Assembly (NCBI GenBank): GCA_900550635.1
Contig: URSZ01000053.1
Span: forward strand, 1-15,218
Direction of reading: 5' to 3'
DNA: 15,218 bases
Source: an uncultured Prevotella sp.
GTDB lineage: Bacteria > Bacteroidota > Bacteroidia > Bacteroidales > Bacteroidaceae
Positions 1 through 7,022 of the stretch are shown one piece after another. Position 1 is the first letter of the stretch; every line of letters begins with the position of its first letter. Under the pieces are notes generated by a model. It ran no database searches and had not been told where the DNA came from. It saw only the letters and a list, made by a program, of their open reading frames with translations. The translations under genes were made by a program, and so were the position numbers.

Positions 1-166
1 AAGGCTCCTTGCCTTCCTCGATTAACTCTTCGTTGAGTATGTCGAGCATTTCAAGAAACGAGGTGTCCGTAGGGATGTCCTTCATTTCACGGGTTTCGAA
101 GTGACCCTGCTCCTTAGGACCGTTCTGTTTCCAATATTTCAGTGTGAAACTTATTGTATTAGCCAT
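1..166 (-). CDS. frdB: Fumarate reductase / succinate dehydrogenase iron-sulfur subunit, N-terminal part (cut by window edge)
   Basis: Only the first 55 codons are in the window; the ATG is at 164-166 on the minus strand and the gene runs off the left edge. The peptide starts MANTISFTLKYWKQNGPKE and continues with a DIPTDTSFLEMLDILNEEL-like stretch, which I recognise as the N-terminus of Bacteroidales FrdB/SdhB. This part of the family is the start of the plant-type ferredoxin domain; the cysteines that bind the 2Fe-2S, 4Fe-4S and 3Fe-4S clusters would lie beyond the edge, so none can be checked. FrdB passes electrons between the haem-containing membrane anchor and the FAD of FrdA. The gene follows frdA by 29 bases, so it is almost certainly the last or a late gene of the same operon. 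The direction of the reaction (fumarate reduction or succinate oxidation) is not readable from this fragment; the anaerobic context favours fumarate reduction. Confidence 0.9.
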   Translation of the reverse strand, partial: MANTISFTLKYWKQNGPKEQGHFETREMKDIPTDTSFLEMLDILNEELIEEGKEP

Positions 167-195
167 TGTTGTATCTTCTTTAATTGTTACGGTTG

Positions 196-2142
196 TTAGC
201 TCTTGTAGTTACGGGTCTTTACTTCTATTGCCTCGTACTTGAGAGGTTCTTTGTACATAACGGGCGCTTTTTCGTCAGAACCCTGGTATTCCCAGCATGA
301 AACGTAGAAACAGTTCTGGTCGTCGCGCTTAGCCTCTCCGTCTTCGGTCTGGTACTCCTCGCGGAAGTGCCCGCCGCAGCTTTCGTTGCGGTTGAGTGCG
401 TCGTAAGCTATGAGCTGCCCCATGGTGATGAAGTCGTTCAGACGTATAGCCTTGTCGAGCTCGATGTTGATTCCGTCCTTCGAGCCGGGAACGCGCAGGT
501 TGGTCTCGAATTCCTTGCGTATTTCGGCAATCTTGGTTAGCGCCGTCTCAAGTCCTTCCTTGGTGCGCGCCATGCCAACATATTCCCACATCACGTGGCC
601 GAGTTTCTTGTGAATAGAGTCAACCGATTCCGTACCCTTGATGTTCATCAGGTGGTCAATCTTGTCCTGTACGGCTTTCTCGGCGTCTGCAAATTCTTTG
701 CTGTCGGTGCTGAAACGCGGAACGGTAATCTGGTCGGCAAGGTAATTCTGAATCGTGTACGGAAGCACGAAATATCCGTCGGCCAGTCCCTGCATGAGCG
801 CGGAAGCACCCAAGCGGTTAGCTCCGTGGTCGGAGAAGTTGCACTCGCCGATAGCGAACAGTCCGGGTATGTTGGTCTGCAACTCGTAGTCTACCCACAG
901 GCCGCCCATGGTGTAGTGGATGGCCGGGTAAATCATCATCGGGTTCTCGTAGGGGTTCTCGTCGGTAATTTCCTCGTACATGTCGAAAAGGTTACCGTAA
1001 CGTTGTGCAACAACATCCTTGCCCAGGCGGTTGATAGCCTCGGAGAAGTCGAGGAATACGGCCAGGCCGGTGTTGTTCACGCCGAAGCCTTTGTCGCAAC
1101 GCTCCTTGGCTGCACGCGAAGCCACGTCGCGCGGCACAAGGTTGCCGAACGCTGGATAGCGGCGCTCGAGGTAATAGTCGCGGTCTTCTTCGGGAATGTC
1201 TTTTCCTTTGATTTCGCCTTTCTGCAGTTTCTTGGCGTCTTCAAGTTTCTTGGGAACCCAAATACGTCCGTCATTACGCAGCGACTCCGACATAAGCGTG
1301 AGCTTTGATTGCTTGTCGCCGTGAACGGGAATGCAGGTGGGGTGAATCTGTACGAAAGCGGGGTTTGCAAAATAGGCTCCCTTGCGGTAAGCTGCTATTG
1401 CAGCCGAGCAGTTGCAGCCCATTGCGTTCGTTGAAAGGAAATATGTGTTGCCGTAACCGCCGGTAGCGAGCACAACTGCGTGAGCGGCGAAACGCTCGAG
1501 CTTGCCGGTTACGATGTTTTTCGCGATAATGCCGCGTGCACGGCCGTCGACCATCACGATGTCCTGCATTTCATAGCGGGTATAGAGCTCCACGGTTTTT
1601 TCATGCACCTGGCGCATGAGTGCCGAGTAAGCTCCGAGCAGGAGCTGCTGTCCGGTCTGTCCTTTTGCGTAGAATGTACGGCTTACCTGCACGCCGCCGA
1701 ACGAACGGTTGGCCAGGAGGCCGCCGTATTCGCGTGCAAAGGGAACGCCCTGGGCAACGCACTGGTCTATTATGTTTGCGCTAACCTCGGCAAGGCGGTA
1801 AACGTTAGCCTCGCGTGCGCGGTAGTCGCCGCCTTTTACAGTGTCGTAGAACAGGCGGTAAATAGAGTCGCCGTCGTTCTGATAATTCTTTGCAGCGTTG
1901 ATACCGCCTTGTGCGGCTATCGAGTGAGCGCGGCGTGGTGAGTCCTGAATGCAGAAGTTAAGCACGTGGAAACCCATTTCGCCGAGCGAAGCGGCAGCCG
2001 AAGCTCCGGCCAGGCCGGTGCCGACTACTATGATGTCGAGCTTGCGTTTGTTGGCAGGGTTTACAAGACGCTGGTGAGCCTTGAAGTTAGTCCATTTCTG
2101 CGAAATAGGCCCTTCGGGAATTTTTGAATTTATTGTTGTCAT
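196..2142 (-). CDS. frdA: Fumarate reductase / succinate dehydrogenase flavoprotein subunit
   Basis: The 648-residue protein carries the hallmarks of the FrdA/SdhA family. The dinucleotide-binding GTGLAG is at 41-46. The HSIAAQGG segment at 73-80 has His73 in the position of the covalent FAD-linking histidine. QIHPTCIP is at 265-272, PRD with Arg338 as the expected proton-donating arginine, HYTMGG at 409-414, and GECNFSDHGANRLG follows near 432-445. The length and the QIHPTCIP segment fit the long Wolinella/Bacillus-type subunit rather than the shorter E. coli FrdA. It interconverts fumarate and succinate at the cytoplasmic face of the membrane complex; in Bacteroides this enzyme is the main fumarate reductase of anaerobic energy metabolism. 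It sits between frdC (78 bases upstream) and frdB (29 bases downstream). The start ATG at 2140-2142 gives the expected N-terminal length. I saw no frameshift and no missing catalytic residue. Confidence 0.96.
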   Translation of the reverse strand: MTTINSKIPEGPISQKWTNFKAHQRLVNPANKRKLDIIVVGTGLAGASAAASLGEMGFHVLNFCIQDSPRRAHSIAAQGGINAAKNYQNDGDSIYRLFYDTVKGGDYRAREANVYRLAEVSANIIDQCVAQGVPFAREYGGLLANRSFGGVQVSRTFYAKGQTGQQLLLGAYSALMRQVHEKTVELYTRYEMQDIVMVDGRARGIIAKNIVTGKLERFAAHAVVLATGGYGNTYFLSTNAMGCNCSAAIAAYRKGAYFANPAFVQIHPTCIPVHGDKQSKLTLMSESLRNDGRIWVPKKLEDAKKLQKGEIKGKDIPEEDRDYYLERRYPAFGNLVPRDVASRAAKERCDKGFGVNNTGLAVFLDFSEAINRLGKDVVAQRYGNLFDMYEEITDENPYENPMMIYPAIHYTMGGLWVDYELQTNIPGLFAIGECNFSDHGANRLGASALMQGLADGYFVLPYTIQNYLADQITVPRFSTDSKEFADAEKAVQDKIDHLMNIKGTESVDSIHKKLGHVMWEYVGMARTKEGLETALTKIAEIRKEFETNLRVPGSKDGINIELDKAIRLNDFITMGQLIAYDALNRNESCGGHFREEYQTEDGEAKRDDQNCFYVSCWEYQGSDEKAPVMYKEPLKYEAIEVKTRNYKS

Positions 2143-2220
2143 GTTGTTCTGTCTTATTTTGGAAGGAGGAACTTATGTATTCCGTCTCTTGTTTATTTTA
2201 CTTTATTAAGCCGCAGTTGT

Positions 2221-2898
2221 TCAGCAAGCCCCTCCGCAGAGTGCGAACCTCAGGACTACTGCCATGAACGCGAGGATAACGATTGTTACGAAAACGTTGC
2301 CTATCACTTTCCAGCGGTTGAACCAGATTTTGCCGTTCCAGCCGAGTGTCTGCATTGCGCTCCAGAATCCGTGGGTGAGGTGGAACCAAAGAGCCACGAG
2401 CCAGATAATGTAGATTACCGCATACACCGGGCAGCCGAACGTGTAAACCATGAACTCATAGCCGTCGGTCGGGTCGATTCCGCAGGCGTTTTCTGTGCCG
2501 AGCAGCTCGGTGAGCATCATGTTAGCCCAGAAGTTGTAAAGGTGCAGCACAAGGCCGAGAACCACGATAAGGCCGAGAACGAACATGTTTTGCGAAGCCC
2601 ACTCCACCTTGTCGGGACGTGCGGTTACTGCATACCTGTCTGTTCCGCGTGCCTTGCGGTTTTGCAGTGTGAGGATGAACGCGTAAACGAAATGCACGCA
2701 CACAAGGAAAGCCAAAGCCAGTGTGCCGGCAACGGCATACCAGTTTGCGCCTAAGAATTCGCATACGGCATTGTATGCGTCGCCCGAAAAGAGCGCCACA
2801 ACGTTCATCGACGCATGGAAAGTAAGGAAGAGAATCAAGGCTATGCCGGAAACCGACATCACTACTTTTCTTCCAACTGATGAATCATATAACCACAT
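2221..2898 (-). CDS. frdC: Fumarate reductase / succinate dehydrogenase cytochrome b subunit (b558-type, membrane anchor)
   Basis: This 225-residue, very hydrophobic protein has about five membrane segments (roughly residues 12-36, 53-78, 102-127, 153-178 and 196-220). Histidines at 28, 69, 119, 173 and 176 lie in or next to helices and are the candidates for the axial ligands of two b haems. That pattern, together with the N-terminal SSVGRKVVMSVSG segment, matches the single-subunit dihaem anchor family found in Wolinella FrdC and Bacillus SdhC. It anchors FrdA/FrdB and exchanges electrons with menaquinone. It is the first gene of the frdCAB operon; a TAnnTTTG element lies 66 bases upstream of the ATG and no other gene intervenes. 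Haem dependence of this complex is known for Bacteroides, which often need exogenous haem; here it is inferred from the histidines. Confidence 0.94.
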   Translation of the reverse strand: MWLYDSSVGRKVVMSVSGIALILFLTFHASMNVVALFSGDAYNAVCEFLGANWYAVAGTLALAFLVCVHFVYAFILTLQNRKARGTDRYAVTARPDKVEWASQNMFVLGLIVVLGLVLHLYNFWANMMLTELLGTENACGIDPTDGYEFMVYTFGCPVYAVIYIIWLVALWFHLTHGFWSAMQTLGWNGKIWFNRWKVIGNVFVTIVILAFMAVVLRFALCGGAC

Positions 2899-2964
2899 AA
2901 TAGAAGATTGTTGGATTTAATTATTTGATTTTGTTAATTGTATTGCATAAGGTACATTCGACTG

Positions 2965-2972
2965 CAAATTTA
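2965..2972 (-). promoter_or_regulatory. -7 promoter element (TAAATTTG) for the frdCAB operon
   Basis: Read on the minus strand the box is TAAATTTG, a full match to the Bacteroidetes -7 consensus TAnnTTTG. It lies 66 bases before the frdC ATG. A TTTCG about 19 bases further upstream is a weak stand-in for the -33 TTTG. The rest of the 271-base gap (2899-3169) is AT-rich near frdC and GC-rich near the end of the hydrolase gene; the only other thing I see is a run of A6-CGC-T7 at 3038-3053. Confidence 0.5.
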
Positions 2973-3169
2973 ATTAATTTCACGTTTATACCGAAAGATA
3001 CTTGCGCAAAAAAGGGAGTTTTCGGGGTATAATTGTTAAAAAACGCTTTTTTTGCTGTTGCCTGCGTGCCCGGAAGTGTTAAAACGGCCGTCCGTATGCA
3101 GTGTGCGGGGCAAGGGGTGCGGCTTTTTTTTGGTGTGCGGCCCGCAGCTCATGCCTGGCGTGCCGCCGC

Positions 3170-4078
3170 TCAGTCGAGCTTCCACAGGCCGTCGGTGCAC
3201 GACACGTGGTGTTCGCGTATGCCTTTCTCGTCCATCCAGCGGCGTGTGTCGAACGTTTTGAGGTGTGCGGTGTTTATGCCTTTGCCCGCGTCGTTGTTCC
3301 AAACCCACAGGGGTGTTGGCCACAGGCATGCGCGGAACTGTACGGTGCGGTAGAAATTCTCGTCGCAGCCTTGCTGCCCGTGGTGTGCCATCTGCATGTA
3401 GTCGCAGTCGAGTTCCTTGCGGTATGGGCCGTTGAGTGCCTTGTTGCCGCACTCCACGCCCGCGTCGGCCAGGAATACGACCGATTTGCGCCTGTCGCTG
3501 GCACGTATTATCATGGATGAGTTGTTGTAAGGATTGGTGCGGAATTCCTCGTTCGTTACTCCGAGTATCTTTAGGTCCAGCCCGTCGATGTGCATTTCCT
3601 TTCCGGCCTCGCGCAGGTCGGTTACGGGGAACACTCCCTTGTCGAGGAGGGCGTAGAACTCGCGTGCGTCTTTGCTGCTGCCGGGTTCGGCGTCGATGAG
3701 GCTTTCTGAGAAGCGCGAATGGTAAATGCGCTTCACCCTGACATCGCCTGGGGTTTTGAGTATCTCGCGCAGCGCACCCATGTGGTCGGCATGGGGATGT
3801 GATATGAACCATGCTTCCACTTCGTTGCCGAGTGCGGCCAGGAAACCGCGCAGGTAGGATGTCTCTTCGGCCACGCCGCCGTCCATCACCACTACCCTGC
3901 CCTTGTCGGTGAGCAGTACGTAGGAATTTCCTATGGTGTTGACCTGCGAGGCGAGCTGCCAAAGGGTGAAGCCCGCTTTGGCTTCAGTGTCGCGGACGGA
4001 AGCGCGTGAAACACCTCCCGGAACGAGCAATGAAAGGCCGGCCATCCCGGCTGTCTGCAAAAATCTGCGACGTTTCAT
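3170..4078 (-). CDS. Exported metallo-beta-lactamase-fold hydrolase
   Basis: The 302-residue protein begins MKRRRFLQTAGMAG followed by a hydrophobic stretch and SRAS. This is a signal peptide with a twin-arginine-like RRRFLQ motif, so export (Tat or Sec) is likely. The mature part is a metallo-beta-lactamase fold. HPHADHMG at 94-101 supplies the metal ligands His94, His96, Asp98 and His99. LADAG has Asp205 as the bridging aspartate, and AHHGQQG has His232 as a late ligand. The arrangement (DGG near 67, HxHxDH, then AHHG) resembles the ComEC-like branch of the superfamily more than true beta-lactamases, so antibiotic resistance should not be assumed. The substrate is unknown. It appears to be transcribed alone: a TAnnTTTG box lies 34 bases upstream and frdC downstream has its own promoter-like box. 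I see no strong terminator after its stop. Confidence 0.85.
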   Translation of the reverse strand: MKRRRFLQTAGMAGLSLLVPGGVSRASVRDTEAKAGFTLWQLASQVNTIGNSYVLLTDKGRVVVMDGGVAEETSYLRGFLAALGNEVEAWFISHPHADHMGALREILKTPGDVRVKRIYHSRFSESLIDAEPGSSKDAREFYALLDKGVFPVTDLREAGKEMHIDGLDLKILGVTNEEFRTNPYNNSSMIIRASDRRKSVVFLADAGVECGNKALNGPYRKELDCDYMQMAHHGQQGCDENFYRTVQFRACLWPTPLWVWNNDAGKGINTAHLKTFDTRRWMDEKGIREHHVSCTDGLWKLD

Positions 4079-4112
4079 CGGTAGTATGTTTAAGGTTGAA
4101 TATTCATCAACG

Positions 4113-4120
4113 CAAATTTA
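4113..4120 (-). promoter_or_regulatory. -7 promoter element (TAAATTTG) for the MBL-fold hydrolase
   Basis: On the minus strand the box reads TAAATTTG, identical to the box before frdC and matching TAnnTTTG. It is 34 bases before the hydrolase ATG. No clear TTTG is seen about 20 bases upstream, so the -33 part is weak or absent. The repeat element ending at 4163 lies just upstream. Confidence 0.5.
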
Positions 4121-4162
4121 AAAAATATTCATTTAAAAAGGGCCGTTCTGAAGTCCTTATAA

Positions 4163-4277
4163 TTCAAGTTTTCGGGGACTCAAAAAATATGTCCGACATA
4201 TTTCGAAATACATCGGACATATTTTAAAATTCCTCGGACATATTTTTTCTTTGCTCCGGGGCGTGTTTTTTAATGCC
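4163..4277 (-). repeat. Intergenic three-unit palindromic repeat element, copy A
   Basis: The core is three abutting 21-bp units at 4184-4204, 4205-4225 and 4226-4246. The consensus unit is a palindrome with arms AAAATATGTC and GACATATTTT around one central base. Read on the minus strand, in the direction of the GH31 gene that ends at 4390, the first two units keep only the left arm and the third (4184-4204) is an almost perfect palindrome. The first unit in that direction (4226-4246) is identical over all 21 bases to the middle unit of copy C at 14600-14620. Shared flanks extend the element on both sides: an AAAAACAC-type stretch before the units and a CCCCGAAAAC-type stretch after. It begins 143 bases past the GH31 stop. 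Its function is unknown; it could be a protein-binding array, a folded 3'-UTR or a small dispersed element. Confidence 0.8.
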
Positions 4278-4389
4278 AAACAGCGGATGAATAAACGGGC
4301 GGCAAAATGAATACACATGGAATGCGGATTGGAATTCCAACCACTCTCCCGCCCCGTTGTTTTATCGTGCTGCCGTAACGTGCCGGAAG

Positions 4390-6936
4390 TTATTTGCTCC
4401 AGCCCACCGACTGGAGGAACCAGCGGGTGTTGTCCTCGTTCAGCCCCTGGCGTTTGAGCACTTCGGGCAGCTCGCGGTAGCTTTTCCAGAACCCGGCCAC
4501 TGCCTGCGGCAGATTAGCAGGCGCGTAGGTAACGGCTTCGGCAAGGCTGCCCAGGCGGCCGAACTCTTCCTTGAAGCAAATGCCCGCGTCGCGGTACTTG
4601 AGGGCTTCCATGGAGCGTGCCACTCGCCTTGAAGCCCCGAGCAGACCGTTCATGTCGGCCCCGGCTCCTGCGGGACAGGTTATCTCGATTACTTTCTCGC
4701 TGCCGCATGACTTTTCGGGCACATCGAACACGAGGGCGAACTCCTTGCCGATGTATTCATACTTGACCGGGCTGCCGTTTACCGTTACCGACTGCGGGGC
4801 TTGCGACGAGAGCACCTTTACCTTGAACCTCCTGTTGCCCGGCATGCCGGCATATGAGCCTTTGCGCGCGCCGATTGTTATCTTGAGTTTCGAGGAGTCG
4901 CGCACGCAAGTGAGTTGTGTGCGGGCGTACTCGGTGGCGTATTTCTTGTCGTCGCCGTTGTCTTCGTAAAGGCTGAACTGCGATGTTCCGGCCGGGCCTG
5001 GGAATACGGTTACAACGATGTCCTCGTCGTTGCCGCTGAGGTTCATCACCTTGTCGGTGTACATGGGCAAGACGGAGCCTGCCTTGACGTATATGGGGTA
5101 TTCGTCGATTGCAAAGCTCCTTTCCACCGTGCGCCCGCCGTCGAGCAACGTTCCTGTGGGAAGTTCATACCATTGTCCTTCGGGCAGCCATACGTTTACC
5201 TTGGCGTAGCCGTCCTTGGCAGGCGCTGTTACGGGCGCAACGAGCATGTTGTCACCGAACATGTATTCGTTCCTGAAGTCGTAAGCCTCCTTGGCTTCGG
5301 GATAGTCGTAATACATGGGTCGGCAGAGCGATACCCCGCTTTCGTAAGCCTCGCGCGCCATGGTGTAGATGTAGGGTGCCATTTCGTAGCGCTGGCGTAT
5401 GGTCTGGCGTATCACATCGAGGTATTCCTTGCTGAAAACCCACGGCTCCTTGTTCATACCGGCGTTTTTCTGCGAGTGCGTGCGCATTATCGGTGTGAAC
5501 GCGCCGAACTGCATCCAACGGGCATACATCTCGGGATCTATCTTGTCGCCTATGTGGCCGCCTATGTCGTGGCCCCAATAGCCGTAGAGCACGTTCGAAG
5601 CCGTGGAATTGAAGTAAGGCTGATAGTCGAGAGTCTTCCACGTGGCGGTGGCGTCGCCCGAAAAACCTATCTGGTAACGGTGGTTGCCCAGGCCGCCCCA
5701 ACGGTGGTAGATAAGCGGGCGCGTGTCGCGGTTGTTGGCCATGCGGCTGAAGAAGGCGTAGTTAATCCACCATGTGTTGCTCAGGCCTTTCAGCTTGGAG
5801 TCGAACAAATCCTGCTGCCAATCGAGCCACCAGAACGACACGCCTTCCTTTTCCATGGGCTCGAGCACGTCCTTGAACATGTTGGCCATGAATTTCTTGT
5901 CGGAGTTCACCCACTTCACCGTTTCCTTGCCCTGCGGGTCCATGCCCATGTCCTTTGCCAAAGCCGGGTATGCTTCTTCGTAGGAAGCAATGCCGTCGGC
6001 CGGGTGAAGGTTTAGCGTTACCTTAAGGCCGTTTTGGTTAAGGTATTTGAGGAATCCGGCCGGGTCGGGAAAGAGGTCGCGGTTCCACGTCCAGCCTGTC
6101 CATCCTCCTTTGCCGGGCTCGGTATAATGCCAGTCCATGTCGACAACCATTACGTCGAGCGGTATCTGATAGGTCTTGAAGTTGTCAACGAGCTCGCGGA
6201 ACTCCTTGTCGGAGTACAGCCAGTAGCGCGACCACCAGTAGCCGAACGTGTAGCGCGGCGGGAGGGGTATCTTGCCGGCAAAGAGGGTGTAATCCTTCAA
6301 GGCTTTCTTGTAATCATGGCCGTAAGCCATGAAATACCAGTCCTGGCCGCCGTTCTGCGGGCGTTCCTTCACCCATTCCCAGTCCTTGTCGCCGTCGAAC
6401 AGGAAGCCTTTGGAGTCGTCAATGAAAGTCCAGCCGTCGGTGGCCAAGAGTCCGTCTTCGAGCGGCAGCTTTTCGCCGGGTTTGGTTTCTTTCACATATC
6501 CCTGCGTCTGTGTGTCGCCATCCATGCCGTCGAGCGTGCGGAACGTTCCCTTGAGGTTGCCGGTTTGTTTCTGACCCGGTACCCACGAGAACTGGAACGC
6601 TCCTTTCGGCGCGGTAATCTTGAGGTTGTCGGCCGTGAACGCACCGCTGCCCTTGCGGTAGCGCACTTTCATTTTCGAGGTGCTTATCTCGAGCCACTTG
6701 CCTCCTTTCTTCAACTTGTATTCAACGGCAGGATATTCGCGGCATACGGCTATGAACGACTTGTCGTCGATGAATTTGCCGTCGGGGGCATATTCCATTC
6801 TTACCACCCCGTCGGAAATAAGAGTGAAACGCACGTTGGCGTCGCTGTAAACGACATTGGACTTAACGTCCTGCGCCTGCGCGGCTGTGAACAGGCCTTG
6901 CAGGAAACAGAGAAACAATACGAGTTTCGTTTTCAT
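4390..6936 (-). CDS. Secreted glycoside hydrolase family 31 (alpha-glucosidase/alpha-xylosidase superfamily)
   Basis: I start the gene at the ATG at 6934-6936. It gives an 848-residue protein with a clean signal peptide (MKTKLVLFLCFLQGLFTAAQAQ), whereas the longer open frame to 7053 would overlap the upstream gene and a terminator. After an N-terminal beta-rich domain (about 25-220), the catalytic barrel spans roughly 225-570. DMDWH is at 266-270. FWWLDWQQD has Asp372 as the expected nucleophile, and GFSGDATATW has Asp428 as the expected acid/base. A C-terminal beta-sandwich with a YEDNGDD segment (657-663, DUF5110-like) follows, then about 90 extra residues (755-848) rich in charged and helical-looking sequence that I do not recognise. 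The enzyme should cleave alpha-linked sugars outside the cytoplasm or in the periplasm. The WLDWQQ nucleophile motif differs from the KTDFGE of alpha-xylosidases, so specificity is open. No SusC/D pair is in the window. Confidence 0.9.
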   Translation of the reverse strand: MKTKLVLFLCFLQGLFTAAQAQDVKSNVVYSDANVRFTLISDGVVRMEYAPDGKFIDDKSFIAVCREYPAVEYKLKKGGKWLEISTSKMKVRYRKGSGAFTADNLKITAPKGAFQFSWVPGQKQTGNLKGTFRTLDGMDGDTQTQGYVKETKPGEKLPLEDGLLATDGWTFIDDSKGFLFDGDKDWEWVKERPQNGGQDWYFMAYGHDYKKALKDYTLFAGKIPLPPRYTFGYWWSRYWLYSDKEFRELVDNFKTYQIPLDVMVVDMDWHYTEPGKGGWTGWTWNRDLFPDPAGFLKYLNQNGLKVTLNLHPADGIASYEEAYPALAKDMGMDPQGKETVKWVNSDKKFMANMFKDVLEPMEKEGVSFWWLDWQQDLFDSKLKGLSNTWWINYAFFSRMANNRDTRPLIYHRWGGLGNHRYQIGFSGDATATWKTLDYQPYFNSTASNVLYGYWGHDIGGHIGDKIDPEMYARWMQFGAFTPIMRTHSQKNAGMNKEPWVFSKEYLDVIRQTIRQRYEMAPYIYTMAREAYESGVSLCRPMYYDYPEAKEAYDFRNEYMFGDNMLVAPVTAPAKDGYAKVNVWLPEGQWYELPTGTLLDGGRTVERSFAIDEYPIYVKAGSVLPMYTDKVMNLSGNDEDIVVTVFPGPAGTSQFSLYEDNGDDKKYATEYARTQLTCVRDSSKLKITIGARKGSYAGMPGNRRFKVKVLSSQAPQSVTVNGSPVKYEYIGKEFALVFDVPEKSCGSEKVIEITCPAGAGADMNGLLGASRRVARSMEALKYRDAGICFKEEFGRLGSLAEAVTYAPANLPQAVAGFWKSYRELPEVLKRQGLNEDNTRWFLQSVGWSK

Positions 6937-6975
6937 TGTTTTTATATTTAAGTCATTTAAACTAATCTGTCCCAT

Positions 6976-7014
6976 AAAACAATTATCCTCCAGCCCGTAA
7001 CCGCTGGAGGATAA
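6976..7014 (-). terminator. Rho-independent terminator after the C1B peptidase gene
   Basis: There are perfect 12-base inverted arms at 6983-6994 and 7003-7014 (core CTCCAGC / GCTGGAG) with an 8-base loop. On the minus strand they are followed by TTGTTTT at 6982-6976. The hairpin begins 8 bases after the peptidase stop codon at 7023. It separates the peptidase from the GH31 gene, whose ATG lies 39 bases beyond the T tract, so GH31 probably has its own promoter; I could not find a TAnnTTTG box for it. Confidence 0.8.
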
Positions 7015-7022
7015 GTATATGT

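Noticed and set aside
3038..3053. A6-CGC-T7 inverted run between frdC and the MBL hydrolase as a terminator
   Set aside because: The stem is A-T only and lies 117 bases from the hydrolase stop; too weak to call.
3036..3962. 308-codon minus-strand frame overlapping the MBL hydrolase
   Set aside because: Arg/His/Pro-rich composition typical of a shifted frame; the hydrolase frame carries the HxHxDH motif and signal peptide.
4329..4340. Perfect palindrome TTGGAATTCCAA downstream of GH31
   Set aside because: A 12-base palindrome without loop or T tract is a poor terminator and is not repeated near the other elements; probably chance.
4915..6015. 366-codon plus-strand frame opposite the GH31 gene
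   Set aside because: Shadow of a real gene: no motifs, no promoter box, wholly inside GH31.
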